Source: Planctomycetia bacterium (lineage in GTDB: Bacteria > Planctomycetota > UBA1135 > GCA-002686595). Taken from it: DNA of 60,840 nucleotides. The DNA is taken from positions 1 to 60,840 of the forward strand of contig SYGM01000182.1 in NCBI GenBank assembly GCA_005799545.1, in the 5' to 3' direction. The translations under genes were made by a program, and so were the position numbers. The notes under the pieces were generated by a model that ran no database searches, was not told the origin of the DNA, and saw nothing but the letters and a program-made list of their open reading frames with translations. This document shows, in pieces, positions 8,553 to 17,877 of the stretch (positions within the stretch are counted from its first letter, which is position 1; each line of letters starts with the position of its first letter).

Positions 8553-11426
8553 ATGCGCCCCATGCGAGCGTACCTTGCCACCCTGCTGCTGCTGCTTTCG
8601 GCCTGCTCTTCGCTGACGGGACGCGATGAACTGGAAATCGCCTGCGAGAAGCACGTTCTCGACAATGGACTGGAGGTGATCCTGCACGAGGACCGCTCCG
8701 ATCCCGTCGTGGCGGTCTACGTGCAGTACCACGTGGGGAGCGCGCGCGAGGAGGCCGGCCGCTCGGGTTTCGCCCACCTGTTTGAACATATGCTCTTCCA
8801 AGGGAGTCAGCACGTCGGTGACGACATGCACTTCAAGCTGGTTCAGGAGGCTGGCGGCACGCTCAACGGTTCGACGACGCGCGACCGCACGAACTACTTC
8901 GAGGTGCTCCCCAGCAACCAGCTGGAGCTGGCGCTCTGGCTGGAGGCGGACCGCATGGGCTGGTTCACGCCTTCCGTGACGCAGGCCAAGCTCGACAACC
9001 AGCGCGATGTGGTCAAGAACGAGCGCCGCCAGAACTACGAGAATCGCCCCTACGGCATGTCGCGCGCGTACATTGCCGCGGCGCTCTACCCGCCCGAGCA
9101 CCCGTATCACTGGCTGACGATCGGCTCGCAGGAGGATCTCAACGCAGCCAGCCTGGATGATGTGCTGGCGTTCTTCGGTCGCTGGTACGGCCCCAACAAC
9201 GCGACGCTTGCCATCGGCGGCGACATCGACAAGACTGCGACGCTGGAGCTCGTGCGGCGTTATTTCGGCAGCATCCCGCGCGGGCCCGAGGTCTCCAAGC
9301 CCGAACCCGCACCGATTCGTCTCGCCTCGCCGCTGCGCATCGCCGCCGAGGACAGCGTCAAGCTGCCCCAGCTTTCGCTGACCTGGCCTTCAGTCCCGAT
9401 GGGACACGCCGATGAGGCCGCACTCGACATGCTCGGCCGGATCCTCGCCATGAACGACACCTCCGTGCTCGACCGCGCGCTGCGCATCGACGCACCGCTG
9501 TGCGCGGATGTGCAGGCCAGCAACAATTCGGATGAACTCGCGGGCGAATTCCTGATCAGTGTGCGCGCCAACCCTGGAGTGGCGCTGGATGAGCTGCACC
9601 TACGGGTGCTCGCGCTGCTGGCGCGGCTGGCGGAGGAAGGCATCGATGCGGACGCGCTGGAGGGTGTCAAGGGCCGCTACGAAGCCGAGTTCCTGCGCCG
9701 TCAGGAGTCGGTCAGCATGCGCACAGGCATGCTGGCCAATCTCAATTGCTTCACGCGCGACCCGAACAGCTGGAAGCAGGATCTCGATGCGCATCTCTCC
9801 GTCACGCCGGAGCAGATCAGGGCCGCGCTGAAGCGCTGGATCGTGGGTCAGCCGGAACTCGCGCTTTCGATCGTGCCGAAGAAACAGCTGGCGTTGGCTC
9901 TCAAGAACTCCGTGCCGGCCCCGCGGATCGGCTCCACCGCGCGCCCGGGTGCGAAGCTCGCGGCCGCGGAGGTCCTACTGCGCACGCCCGCGCCCGACGG
10001 CTTCGATCGCTCGATCAAGCCCGCCGCCGCCGCCGCCAAGCCGTTCCGCTCTCCCGCCGTGTGGCACGACACCTGGCCCAACGGCATCTGCGTCACGGCG
10101 GTGCCCTACAAGGAACTGCCGCTTGCCGTCGTCACGGTTTCGTTTGCCGCAGGGCAGATCGCGGAGCCGGATGCGCAGCGCGGAATCAGCATGCTGACGG
10201 CCGGACTGCTGACTCAGGGCACACAGACCCGCACCGCACAGCAGGTGCAGTGCGAGCTCGACCGCCTCGGTGCCACATTGACCGCCGCGGCAAGCGAAGA
10301 GGAGCTGACGCTCTCCCTCAACGTTCCGGAGCGCAATCTCGAGGAGGCTGCCGTGCTGCTCGCGGAGCTGGTACGCCGCCCGCGCTTGGGTACGGAGGAC
10401 TTCGAGCGTCTGCGCAGCGAGCAGCTGGTGGCACTGGGTGCGCGCTCCGATCAGATCCGGCTGATCGCCGACGATGTCTTCCGCAGGCTGCTGCACGGAG
10501 ACGGACCGCTGGCCTCGCCCGGCATCGGCACGCAGGAAGCGCTGCAGGCAATGCGCGTCGGGGATGTCGCCGCCTTCTGGGCTGCCCATGCCAATTCCAG
10601 TACGACACGCGTGACCTATGTCGGCAGCCGCGATGCATCGGGTCTGCGCAAGTGCTTCGCGGAATTGCTGCAGCCTTTCGGCAGCCAGACGGCGCTGCGC
10701 GAGGGCGGTCAGGCCCGCGAATCGGCCGCACTGCAGCCGACGCGCGTCTATCTGGTCGACAAGCCGGGCGCGGCTCAGTCCGAGCTGCGTCTGGGTCATG
10801 TCGCCGACACCGCGCTGTCGCCGCGCAGCTACGCGCTGCAGGTGCTGAATCAACCGCTCGGCGGACAGTTCTCCAGCCGAGTCAACCTCAACCTGCGCGA
10901 AGAGAAGGGCTACACCTACGGTGCGCGCACGAGCTTCGAGTCCGGACGCACTTACGGGTGGTTCCTCGCCTCCGCCGCCGTACAGACGGAAAAACTCGAG
11001 CTCGGCGAAGATCAGAAGACGCGAGTGATCCCCTCGACGTACGAGTCGGTCGATGAGTTCCTCAAGGAGATCCGCAGGTACCGCGAAGGACCCAGCGATG
11101 CCGAGCTGGCCTTCACGAAGGATGCGCTGATTCAGGGCGCGCTGCGGCAGTACGAGTCGATCGTCGCGCTTTCGCGTTATGCCGCCGGCATCTCGTCCTT
11201 CGGCTATCCCGATGACTTCGCGGCACGCCGCCTGGCGGAACTCCAGGCATTGCGCCGTGAAGATCTCGCCCGGCTGGCGCAGGCCACGCTGCATCCCGAG
11301 CGCATGATCGTGCTCGTGGTCGGCGACAAGGCCAAGGTGCGCGACTCCCTGCGCCAGCTGGGGCTGGGCGAGCCGATCGAACTGGACACGCTCGGCAGGC
11401 CGCTGCCGACCACGGGCGCGCACTGA
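8553..11426 (+). CDS. M16-family (pitrilysin-type) zinc peptidase lipoprotein
   Basis: 957 residues, containing two M16 halves in one chain. The N-terminus is a lipoprotein signal (LLLLLSAC). The inverted zinc motif HLFEH (His75, Glu78, His79) sits in the N-terminal half, with the usual NGLEVILHED start and LNGSTTRDRTNYFE. The C-terminal half has the inactive-partner features (LNQPLGGQFSSR, LREEKGYTYGA). The ATG at 8562 is an equally possible start. Together with the neighbouring S9 and M14 genes it makes a cluster of exported peptidases. The 3' end runs into a 12-base tandem repeat that includes the stop codon. Confidence 0.9.
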   Translation: MRPMRAYLATLLLLLSACSSLTGRDELEIACEKHVLDNGLEVILHEDRSDPVVAVYVQYHVGSAREEAGRSGFAHLFEHMLFQGSQHVGDDMHFKLVQEAGGTLNGSTTRDRTNYFEVLPSNQLELALWLEADRMGWFTPSVTQAKLDNQRDVVKNERRQNYENRPYGMSRAYIAAALYPPEHPYHWLTIGSQEDLNAASLDDVLAFFGRWYGPNNATLAIGGDIDKTATLELVRRYFGSIPRGPEVSKPEPAPIRLASPLRIAAEDSVKLPQLSLTWPSVPMGHADEAALDMLGRILAMNDTSVLDRALRIDAPLCADVQASNNSDELAGEFLISVRANPGVALDELHLRVLALLARLAEEGIDADALEGVKGRYEAEFLRRQESVSMRTGMLANLNCFTRDPNSWKQDLDAHLSVTPEQIRAALKRWIVGQPELALSIVPKKQLALALKNSVPAPRIGSTARPGAKLAAAEVLLRTPAPDGFDRSIKPAAAAAKPFRSPAVWHDTWPNGICVTAVPYKELPLAVVTVSFAAGQIAEPDAQRGISMLTAGLLTQGTQTRTAQQVQCELDRLGATLTAAASEEELTLSLNVPERNLEEAAVLLAELVRRPRLGTEDFERLRSEQLVALGARSDQIRLIADDVFRRLLHGDGPLASPGIGTQEALQAMRVGDVAAFWAAHANSSTTRVTYVGSRDASGLRKCFAELLQPFGSQTALREGGQARESAALQPTRVYLVDKPGAAQSELRLGHVADTALSPRSYALQVLNQPLGGQFSSRVNLNLREEKGYTYGARTSFESGRTYGWFLASAAVQTEKLELGEDQKTRVIPSTYESVDEFLKEIRRYREGPSDAELAFTKDALIQGALRQYESIVALSRYAAGISSFGYPDDFAARRLAELQALRREDLARLAQATLHPERMIVLVVGDKAKVRDSLRQLGLGEPIELDTLGRPLPTTGAH

Positions 11427-11487
11427 AGCGCGCACTGAAGCGCGCACTGAAGCGAGCACTGAAGCGAGCACTCAAGCAAGCAGGGAA
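11416..11487. repeat. 12-bp tandem repeat over the M16 stop codon
   Basis: Three exact copies of GCGCGCACTGAA (11416-11451) are followed by GCGAGCACTGAA, GCGAGCACTCAA and a decayed sixth unit. The first unit contains the TGA stop of the M16 gene. All three reverse frames through it are open and give spurious four-residue repeats. It looks like slippage expansion. Confidence 0.9.
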
Positions 11488-11530
11488 TCGTGCCGGGAGA
11501 CGTGCACGACAGCACTCGCTGTTCAGGCGC

Positions 11531-13009
11531 TCAGGCCTTGCGCAGCAGGCGGTACTGAAAGCGCCCCCAGCGACCGGGCACGCCCGGCACGAAGTCGAGC
11601 ACCCGCAAGGCGGCGGCGATGCCGCGCGCGAGCACTCGTGCACGCGGGCCGAAGTTGCGCGTGCGGAATTCCAGCTCTTCGCGCGGTGGTGCCGCCTGAG
11701 CGCCGAAGGCCCCGACCACACGCAGACCCGCTGCGCGGGCCAGCGACTCGATCTGCCCGGAGCGCAGGGCCTCGAAAGGGCCGATGTTCGGGTCGGGCGA
11801 CAGCACGTACTCAACCCCGCGCGGTCCGCCACGACGGCTGCGCAGCCACTCCATCGGATTATGGAATGAGCGCGCATTGACGAAGCCCAGCAGGAGCTCG
11901 CCGTCGGGAGCCAGCGCCTCGCCAAGCCTTGTCAGCAGGGCCGTACGCTCCGCTTCCGCCAGATTCTCCAGTCGATAGAGGCACGTGATGCGTGCGTAGC
12001 GGCCGGAGGGCAGCTGCGGCTGGTCGGGATCCCATAGGCGGACCTGCGCGCGGGGAATGGCGCGTGCCGCGCAGAACTCGGCGACCTCCGGACTGCGCTC
12101 GAGCACTTCGAAGGCATGACTCTGACGCTCTCGCGCCAGGCGCTCGGTCAGGATGCCCGTGCAAGGCAGCACATCGAGCCACACGGGACGCGTCGCCCCG
12201 CCGGATCCCGCACCCGGCGTCGCCTCCGACGGCGTCTGTTCGGGCAGCAGTCGCGCCAGCGCCTCGCCCAGCGCGCTCTGTTCCCAGGCGCGCGGCTTGT
12301 TGTGGCGCAGACCATTGAGCACCCGGGCGCGCTGGTACGTGCGCAGCAGATCCGGGGCCCAGTCCTGCGGACGCACCGAAGAGGGAATCGCGCGGCCGGC
12401 ATAGTGATTCCAGTGCGCAACTTCACGCAGCGGCCGCCGCTTGGGACCCTTGCGGGGCACCAGCTTGGGATAGCCCAGCGCCAGCACGGCGATCACCAGC
12501 CTGTCTTCCGGCAGGCCTACCGTTTCGCGCACGCGCTCGCGATCGCCGGTCTGCGTGATCCAGAAGGTTCCCAGCCCCAGCACATGCGCGGCAAGGCTCA
12601 TGTTCTCGATCGCCGCGCTGGCCGATTGAATGTTGGCCCAGGCCTCCTCGGAGAAGTCGCGACCGTACGAGATGATGATGTTGACGGGCGCGTTGCCCAT
12701 CTGCGACGAGAGCGCAGCCAGTCGCTGGTTGATGGCAGGATCATCGACTGCGACGAAGTCCCACATCTGGTAGTTGCAGGAGGAAGGCGCCCAGATGCCG
12801 GCGTGAAGCACCTGCTCGACGAGCTCGCGCGGAACAGGATCGGGCTTGAACCGACGAATCGAGCGCCGCTGATAGATCGCATCCCAGAAATCGCAGGCCG
12901 GCGTCGGCCCCACCGGACGCCCCTCGTCGGTGTCCGCCTGCGCACGAGTGCCCGAGGGCTCCTCGGGGATGCCTTCGTTACCTGCGGCGCGGGGATCCTC
13001 AGCCTGCAT
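11531..13009 (-). CDS. Nitroreductase fused to a SAM-methyltransferase-like domain
   Basis: 492 residues from the ATG at 13009; the frame is open upstream to 13309, but that part is repetitive and Arg-rich. Residues about 40-210 are a nitroreductase fold: RRSIRRFKPDPVP, APSSCNYQ (FMN site), then AAIENMSLAAHVLGLGTFWI. Residues about 275-430 resemble a class I methyltransferase: VWLDVLPCTGILTERL, then FEVLERSPEVAEFC, ALAPDGELLLGF. The glycine motif is weak (PCTG). The first domain should bind FMN and reduce an unknown substrate. The pairing in one chain is unusual. It lies downstream of the HEAT-VWA gene on the same strand, with a minisatellite between them. Confidence 0.75.
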   Translation of the reverse strand: MQAEDPRAAGNEGIPEEPSGTRAQADTDEGRPVGPTPACDFWDAIYQRRSIRRFKPDPVPRELVEQVLHAGIWAPSSCNYQMWDFVAVDDPAINQRLAALSSQMGNAPVNIIISYGRDFSEEAWANIQSASAAIENMSLAAHVLGLGTFWITQTGDRERVRETVGLPEDRLVIAVLALGYPKLVPRKGPKRRPLREVAHWNHYAGRAIPSSVRPQDWAPDLLRTYQRARVLNGLRHNKPRAWEQSALGEALARLLPEQTPSEATPGAGSGGATRPVWLDVLPCTGILTERLARERQSHAFEVLERSPEVAEFCAARAIPRAQVRLWDPDQPQLPSGRYARITCLYRLENLAEAERTALLTRLGEALAPDGELLLGFVNARSFHNPMEWLRSRRGGPRGVEYVLSPDPNIGPFEALRSGQIESLARAAGLRVVGAFGAQAAPPREELEFRTRNFGPRARVLARGIAAALRVLDFVPGVPGRWGRFQYRLLRKA

Positions 13010-13062
13010 GCGAGAGAGACGATATCGTCCGACGCGCGAGACTGCCTCAAGTCCGCGCCGGG

Positions 13063-13136
13063 GCCCGTGTGCTCGGGGCTGGCTCTGTGCTCGGCGCTGG
13101 CTCTGTGCTCGGGGCTGGCCCGTGTGCTCGGCGCTG
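13063..13136. repeat. 18/19-bp tandem repeat between two reverse-strand genes
   Basis: Four units alternate between the forms GCTCTGTGCTCGGCGCTG and GCCCGTGTGCTCGGGGCTG (18 or 19 bases). They fill most of the 170-base gap between the HEAT-VWA gene and the nitroreductase gene. The unit length matches the 18-base repeats at 17805 and 21034. Confidence 0.85.
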
Positions 13137-13179
13137 GCGGTTCTCCGGCGTTCCCATCGGGCCCGAGGGATGCCGCACC

Positions 13180-14850
13180 TCAGGCTCCGCCTCTGCCTGC
13201 CCTTGGCCCGGGAGAGTCCTTGTCGGCGGCCTGCGAAGGATCGCGCGGTGGTGCGGCCGTTTCCACCTGGATGCAGCGGCCTCCCGTGCGCTCGGCCAGT
13301 CGCGCCCATGCCGCCCGCTGGCGGCGCGGGGAGTCCACCAGCACCGAGTCGATCGCCACCCGTCGCAGCCGATGGTGCTCCTCGAGCACTTCGACCATCA
13401 GGTCCATGTTCCAGCGCCGGCCTCCGGTGGGCACTCCATCGGTCAGCACGCAGATCGTGTCCACCTCCGGATCCTCCATCGCGAGCCGAGCTGCATCGTA
13501 GAAGTTCCCGCGACCGCTCTGGTGACAGCGCTCGAAGTCGGTGATGGCGCGCGTGATGTTGGCAGGAGTGCTCGCGACGAGCTGCCGTTCCCAGGGCAGC
13601 GGCGTGCCCGTGTACGGAATCACGTTGAAGCGCGTACCTTCCGGCAGCGCCTTGAGCACGGCGCGCAGCTGCTCATCGACGATCTGCTTGCGGGTCTTGT
13701 CCCCCACCTTGGCCTGCCATAGCGAGCCCGAGAGATCGATCAGAAAGGCGATCCGATCCGAGACGACCGTCAGCCCTGCGAAGGCCACGCTGCTCTGTCC
13801 CAGCGGACCGCGTCGTGCCGCATCCACGCCGGTCACCAAGCGACCCTGCACGGTCTGCGCCCACTCGCGCCAGGGCTGCGGATCAAAGCCGTGTTCCTGT
13901 CCGGAGCGCGCCCGCAGCCAACCTAGAATCTCCCAGCGCAACCGCGAGCGCGGCTCACTCTGCATGTGCTCGATCAAAGCGAGTATCGAGGCCCGCGAGT
14001 CGATCGTCCGCAGCACGTCGATGCAGGCGGCCCGCACCCGTCCGTCCGGATCCGCCAGCATGCGCCGAGCGATGTCGAGGCCCTCCTGCTCGGTGGTGCG
14101 GGCGAAGAACAGCACGGCGGCGAGCCGCACCACGGCATCGCGGTCGATCAGAGCACGCTCGGCGCGCGGCTGCGCTTCGAAGAAGTCCAGACGCTGCAGC
14201 GCCAGCAGAGCGCCCGCGCGCAGTTCGCCCGGACCGCGCGCATCGATCCAGCGCGCCAGCGCGCGCGCCGCCGCCGAAAGATCTCCCGTCAGGCGACCGG
14301 AGGCCTGAATGCGCTCCAGCATGGCCAGCGCCACGCGCGACAGCTCCACGGCGCGCGGGTCGACCGCCCGGGTCAGCACACCGGCATCCACGGGCAGACT
14401 GCCGCGGCCCAGCGCACCGACGCAGCGCAGGCGCACCCACTCATCCTCGTGCTGCAGTCCGTTGCGGCCGATCAGCTCGCGCCAGGCCCGCTCTTCGCTG
14501 ATGAGCGAGAGCGACAGTTCGGCCTCATCGGCCACCTCCGGTTCCCGATCGCGCAGCGCTCCCAGAACCAGGCGCCATGCAGGCAGACTGCCCTCCAACG
14601 CGAGCCTGCTGACGCAGACTCGGCGTTTCTCAGCCTGAGGCGAGCGCAAACCTTCCTCGAGCGCCTCCGGCAGCGCGGATGCACCGGGGCCTTGAGGCGT
14701 CAGCGCCGCGGCAGCAAAGGCTGCGGGAGACAGCATGCACAGGAGTCCGGCCCCCCACCGCCGGACGATGTCTCTCAGGGATATGTGGTCTCCAAGAAAA
14801 AAGGCGGCTCTCAGGAGCTTGGGAGTGGCTGCAGTGTGGCTCGTTTGCAT
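13180..14850 (-). CDS. HEAT-repeat and von Willebrand A domain protein
   Basis: 556 residues. The N-terminus is basic, then hydrophobic (WGAGLLCMLSPAAFAAAA), so it is probably exported or anchored. Residues about 65-330 are helical HEAT-like repeats (for example RDREPEVADEAELSLSL and LADPDGRVRAACIDVLRTI). Residues about 370-530 form a VWA domain starting IAFLIDLSGSLW, a near-standard MIDAS motif (DxSxS), with a later CVLTDGVPTGG. Such proteins mediate metal-dependent protein contacts. The binding partner is unknown. The C-terminal tail is Pro/Gly/Asp-rich. The start could lie further in, because no clear ribosome site is seen. Confidence 0.75.
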   Translation of the reverse strand: MQTSHTAATPKLLRAAFFLGDHISLRDIVRRWGAGLLCMLSPAAFAAAALTPQGPGASALPEALEEGLRSPQAEKRRVCVSRLALEGSLPAWRLVLGALRDREPEVADEAELSLSLISEERAWRELIGRNGLQHEDEWVRLRCVGALGRGSLPVDAGVLTRAVDPRAVELSRVALAMLERIQASGRLTGDLSAAARALARWIDARGPGELRAGALLALQRLDFFEAQPRAERALIDRDAVVRLAAVLFFARTTEQEGLDIARRMLADPDGRVRAACIDVLRTIDSRASILALIEHMQSEPRSRLRWEILGWLRARSGQEHGFDPQPWREWAQTVQGRLVTGVDAARRGPLGQSSVAFAGLTVVSDRIAFLIDLSGSLWQAKVGDKTRKQIVDEQLRAVLKALPEGTRFNVIPYTGTPLPWERQLVASTPANITRAITDFERCHQSGRGNFYDAARLAMEDPEVDTICVLTDGVPTGGRRWNMDLMVEVLEEHHRLRRVAIDSVLVDSPRRQRAAWARLAERTGGRCIQVETAAPPRDPSQAADKDSPGPRAGRGGA

Positions 14851-14973
14851 GTTGCTGCCCGGGCATTCCCTGCCGCGGCACCTGTCTGGACGGTGCCGCG
14901 CGCCCGGAATCGCGGAAAAATGCGGCCAAAGGCGTATCCAGCCCGATCCCTCGCGTCCCTAGACTGACCATGC

Positions 14974-15609
14974 GTGACGCATGACCCTCGTGCCCTGCGC
15001 CTGCCCCTGACGCTGGCGGCGCTGTATCTGCTGGTCTGGATCTGGAGTGCCATCGAGCCCCTGCACCCGGCCGACTGGCGGCTGGAGAATCTGCTGCTGG
15101 CCGTTGTGCTGCCGCCGCTGGTGCTCACCTGGCGCCATCACCGCTTCAGCCCGCTCAGCTACATCCTGATCTTCAGCTTTCTGGTGCTGCACTCGGTGGG
15201 TGCGCACTACACCTATTCCGAGGTGCCGCTGGGCTTCTGGGTGCGCGACTGGCTGGGACTGTCACGCAACCATTACGACCGGGCCGTGCACTTCTGCTTC
15301 GGACTCCTGCTCGCGATCCCGACGCGGGAGTTGCTGATGCATCTTGCGGGAGTGCGCAGGTTTTGGTCGTACTACCTGGCCTTCGACGCGATCTGCGCGC
15401 TGAGCGGTTTGTACGAGATCGTCGAGTGGATCGCGGCCAGAGTCACCAACCCGGAGCTGGGCACCGCCTATCTCGGAACGCAGGGCGATGAATGGGACGC
15501 GCAGAAGGACATGGCCATGGCGCTGACCGGGGCGTTGCTGTCGCTGGCAGCCCTCGCGCTCTGGAATCGGTTCCGCCCGGGCCGCGCAAGCACCGCCGCG
15601 AACTGCTAG
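14974..15609 (+). CDS. DUF2238 (YjdF-type) integral membrane protein
   Basis: 211 residues with six or so hydrophobic segments. Family motifs are clear: HYTYSEVPLG, LSRNHYDRAVHF, and GTQGDEWDAQKDMAMALTGA near the end. These match the DUF2238/YjdF membrane family, whose function is not established. The GTG at 14974 is the only start that keeps the full first membrane segment; an ATG at 14969 is in another frame. The MFS gene follows 15 bases after the stop, so the two are likely co-transcribed. Confidence 0.82.
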   Translation: MTHDPRALRLPLTLAALYLLVWIWSAIEPLHPADWRLENLLLAVVLPPLVLTWRHHRFSPLSYILIFSFLVLHSVGAHYTYSEVPLGFWVRDWLGLSRNHYDRAVHFCFGLLLAIPTRELLMHLAGVRRFWSYYLAFDAICALSGLYEIVEWIAARVTNPELGTAYLGTQGDEWDAQKDMAMALTGALLSLAALALWNRFRPGRASTAANC

Positions 15610-15624
15610 CTTGCGGGGCCCTGC

Positions 15625-16908
15625 ATGGCCCCTGCTCCCCTCGGCGGCGCACTCGAAGCGCTGCGGCACCGCAACTTCCGACTGCTCTGGATCGGACAGC
15701 TGGTCTCCACGGCCGGCTCGCTGATGCAGAACGCCGTGGTGCTGTGGCACGTGACGCTGCTGGTCAAAGACCCGGCCGACAAGCCGATCGCGCTGGGCCT
15801 CGTGGGATTGTTCAAGTTCCTCTCGATCCTGGGCTGCGCATTGTTCTCCGGCGTGATCGCCGACGCCTTCGATCGGCGCAAGCTGATGATGCTGACGACG
15901 AGCCTCCTGACGCTGATCGCCGGCGCGCTCGCCTGGGTCACGTTCGAGGGCCTCAGCGAACTCTGGCCGATCTACGTGCTGACCTCGCTGACCTCAGCAG
16001 TCGGAACATTCGACGGCACCGCGCGTCAGGCGCTGATTCCGAAGCTGGTGCCCGGCCACATGCTGCCCAACGCGATTGCGCTCAACACGATCCTGTTTCA
16101 GCTGGCCTCCGTGGTGGGCCCGGCGCTGGCGGGGCCGACCATGGCATCGCTGGGACTGGGCTATGTGTACCTGTTCAACGCGCTCTCGTTCCTGGTGGTG
16201 CTGATCGCACTGGCGCGGATGCGCGGTGTCTCGGCCTCTGCAGGTGAGAAAAGGCCCGCGCTGCGTTTCTCGGCGGCGCTGGAAGGGCTGCGTTTCGTGT
16301 TCGGATCGCCGCTGATCCGCTCCTCGATGCTGCTTGATTTCTTCGCGACGTTCTTCTCATCGGCGATGGCCCTGCTGCCGATCTTCGCGCAGGACATCCT
16401 GTTCCTCGACGAGCGCGGCTACGGCCTGCTCGTCGCAGCGCCCGCGGTGGGAGCGCTGGTCACGAGCGCCATCCTCGCGCCGATGGCGACGCACATCGTG
16501 CGACGCGGGCCCATCCTGCTGCTCGCGGTGCTGCTGTACGGGCTGGCGACGATCGGCTTCGGCTTCTCGACGCACTTCTGGCTGACCTATGCCTGCCTGG
16601 CGATCACGGGCGCCGCCGACACGGTCAGCATCGTGCTGCGCAATCTGATTCGGCAATTGCACACACCCGATGAGATGCGCGGCCGCATGATCGCCGTGAA
16701 CATGGTGTTCTTCATGGGCGGTCCGCAGCTGGGCGAGCTGGAAGCAGGCCTGGTAGCCGACCGCTTCGGCGCGGTCTTCAGCGTCGTCAGCGGCGGCCTG
16801 TTGTGCATGCTCTCCACGGCCTGGATCGCCTGGCGCGAGCCGCAGCTGCGCAGCTACCGCAAGGATCCGCGCGAGGGTCAGCCCGCGGACCCGGCGGGAA
16901 CCTCGTGA
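15625..16908 (+). CDS. Major facilitator superfamily exporter (DHA3/EntS-like)
   Basis: 427 residues with about 12 predicted membrane segments. It begins LRHRNFRLLWIGQLVSTAGSLMQ, typical of the MFS_3/EntS branch. The inter-helix motif GVIADAFDRRKLMM corresponds to MFS motif A. The C-terminal half repeats the pattern (DEMRGRMIAVNMVFFMGGPQLGELEAG). This branch exports drugs or siderophores; the substrate here cannot be read from sequence. It is the last gene of a probable two-gene unit with the DUF2238 gene. Confidence 0.85.
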   Translation: MAPAPLGGALEALRHRNFRLLWIGQLVSTAGSLMQNAVVLWHVTLLVKDPADKPIALGLVGLFKFLSILGCALFSGVIADAFDRRKLMMLTTSLLTLIAGALAWVTFEGLSELWPIYVLTSLTSAVGTFDGTARQALIPKLVPGHMLPNAIALNTILFQLASVVGPALAGPTMASLGLGYVYLFNALSFLVVLIALARMRGVSASAGEKRPALRFSAALEGLRFVFGSPLIRSSMLLDFFATFFSSAMALLPIFAQDILFLDERGYGLLVAAPAVGALVTSAILAPMATHIVRRGPILLLAVLLYGLATIGFGFSTHFWLTYACLAITGAADTVSIVLRNLIRQLHTPDEMRGRMIAVNMVFFMGGPQLGELEAGLVADRFGAVFSVVSGGLLCMLSTAWIAWREPQLRSYRKDPREGQPADPAGTS

Positions 16909-17124
16909 ACAGTCAATGAGCCTGCAAGTGTTGGCCGCAAAAAGGCGCCGACCCGATCCACAGTCGTGACCACCTGGATGGTCAGGACAGCGACTCGGGT
17001 CGACAATTTCCTATCTCTTGGAGGAGTACCTGTCTCTTCAGGAGCCCGGGACGCAGCGCAGTTCGGCGGCCCCCCCGCTTCCCCGCGCCGCGGCTTCCCG
17101 GACAGCAGGATCTAACACCGACAT

Positions 17125-17142
17125 GTGCCGAAGTTTCGGCAC
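17125..17142. other. Short perfect inverted repeat in the 281-base gap after the MFS gene
   Basis: GTGCCGAA, two bases, TTCGGCAC: an 8-bp stem 48 bases beyond the 3' end of the ECF sigma gene. No T-run follows on either strand, so it may be an operator or a weak transcript end. The rest of 16909-17189 shows nothing I can name. Confidence 0.35.
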
Positions 17143-17189
17143 GTTGCGCGGAAATACACGCCCCATACACGGGCGGGGCCGAGACGAAT

Positions 17190-17864
17190 TCAGTCGACGA
17201 AAGGTTCCCCTGCCGGCAGCGCAAATTGCCGCGCCCGCTCGCGCAATTTCTGCCAGCGCTTGGCGAGCGCATCGCGCGCGAGCCCGGTGCGCTCGGCAGC
17301 TTCCGCATAGGAGAGACCTTCAAGTCCGCAGTGCACGAACAACTGGCGGTCCTCCTCGTCGAGCTCCTGCACCCAGCTCAACAGGTGCTGCACGCCATCG
17401 AGGCGCGCCACCCGCTGACTGATGGCCGTGGCGCTGTCGGGATAGTGCTGCAGCTGAAACACCCGGGTGCTCGATCCGGCCGCGGGGGCCTTGCTGTCCG
17501 GCCGCAGCTTGCGAAACGACTCCAGCAGCACGTTCTTCGCGATGCGAAACAGCCACGCGCGGAAGCTCGCCTGCGGGTCGAACTGAGGCAGCGCACGGAA
17601 GGCACGGACCCAGACCTCGGCCACGACATCCTCGGGATCGAGCGCGCCGCGCTGGCTGGGTCGGATCTTCATGGCAGCCCATGCGTAGAGCGCCGGGGCG
17701 AGGCGCGCGTACAGCTCGCTGAAGCGCTCGCTCTCCCCTCCGCTGGCCAGCCTTGCCAGACGCTGGGTCTCGCCATCGAGGAAGACCTGAGCGTCATCGC
17801 CGGACATCGCATCGCCAGACTGCATCGGGTCGCCACACTGCATCGGGACAGGCCAGCCTAGCAT
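17190..17864 (-). CDS. ECF-type RNA polymerase sigma factor
   Basis: Up to 224 residues. Region 2 is seen as PEDVVAEVWVRAFRALPQFDP...SFRAWLFRIAKNVLLESFRK. Region 4 is GLSYAEAAERTGLARDALAKRWQKLRERAR. It should direct RNA polymerase to a dedicated promoter set. Four in-frame ATG codons (17864, 17843, 17825, 17807) lie in an 18-base repeat; the conserved protein begins near the last. If translation began at 17864, its start would be only 13 bases from that of the kinase. The divergent membrane kinase is the likely upstream signal. Pairing of ECF factors with Ser/Thr kinases is common in planctomycetes. Confidence 0.87.
   Translation of the reverse strand: MLGWPVPMQCGDPMQSGDAMSGDDAQVFLDGETQRLARLASGGESERFSELYARLAPALYAWAAMKIRPSQRGALDPEDVVAEVWVRAFRALPQFDPQASFRAWLFRIAKNVLLESFRKLRPDSKAPAAGSSTRVFQLQHYPDSATAISQRVARLDGVQHLLSWVQELDEEDRQLFVHCGLEGLSYAEAAERTGLARDALAKRWQKLRERARQFALPAGEPFVD
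17805..17846. repeat. 18-bp repeat carrying alternative start codons of the sigma gene
   Basis: Two full units (17805-17822, 17823-17840) and the start of a third, each beginning CATCG and reading on the reverse strand as an ATG plus five codons ending Gly-Asp-x. Each unit supplies an in-frame ATG. Confidence 0.7.
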
Positions 17865-17877
17865 TACAATTCCCGCC

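Noticed and set aside
9975-11471. Reverse open frame starting in the 12-base repeat
   Set aside because: It begins with repeat-encoded residues and lies fully opposite the M16 peptidase.
13010-13309. 100-residue N-terminal extension of the nitroreductase fusion
   Set aside because: It is encoded by a minisatellite and by the reverse of another frame of the HEAT-VWA gene; the ATG at 13009 precedes the conserved part.
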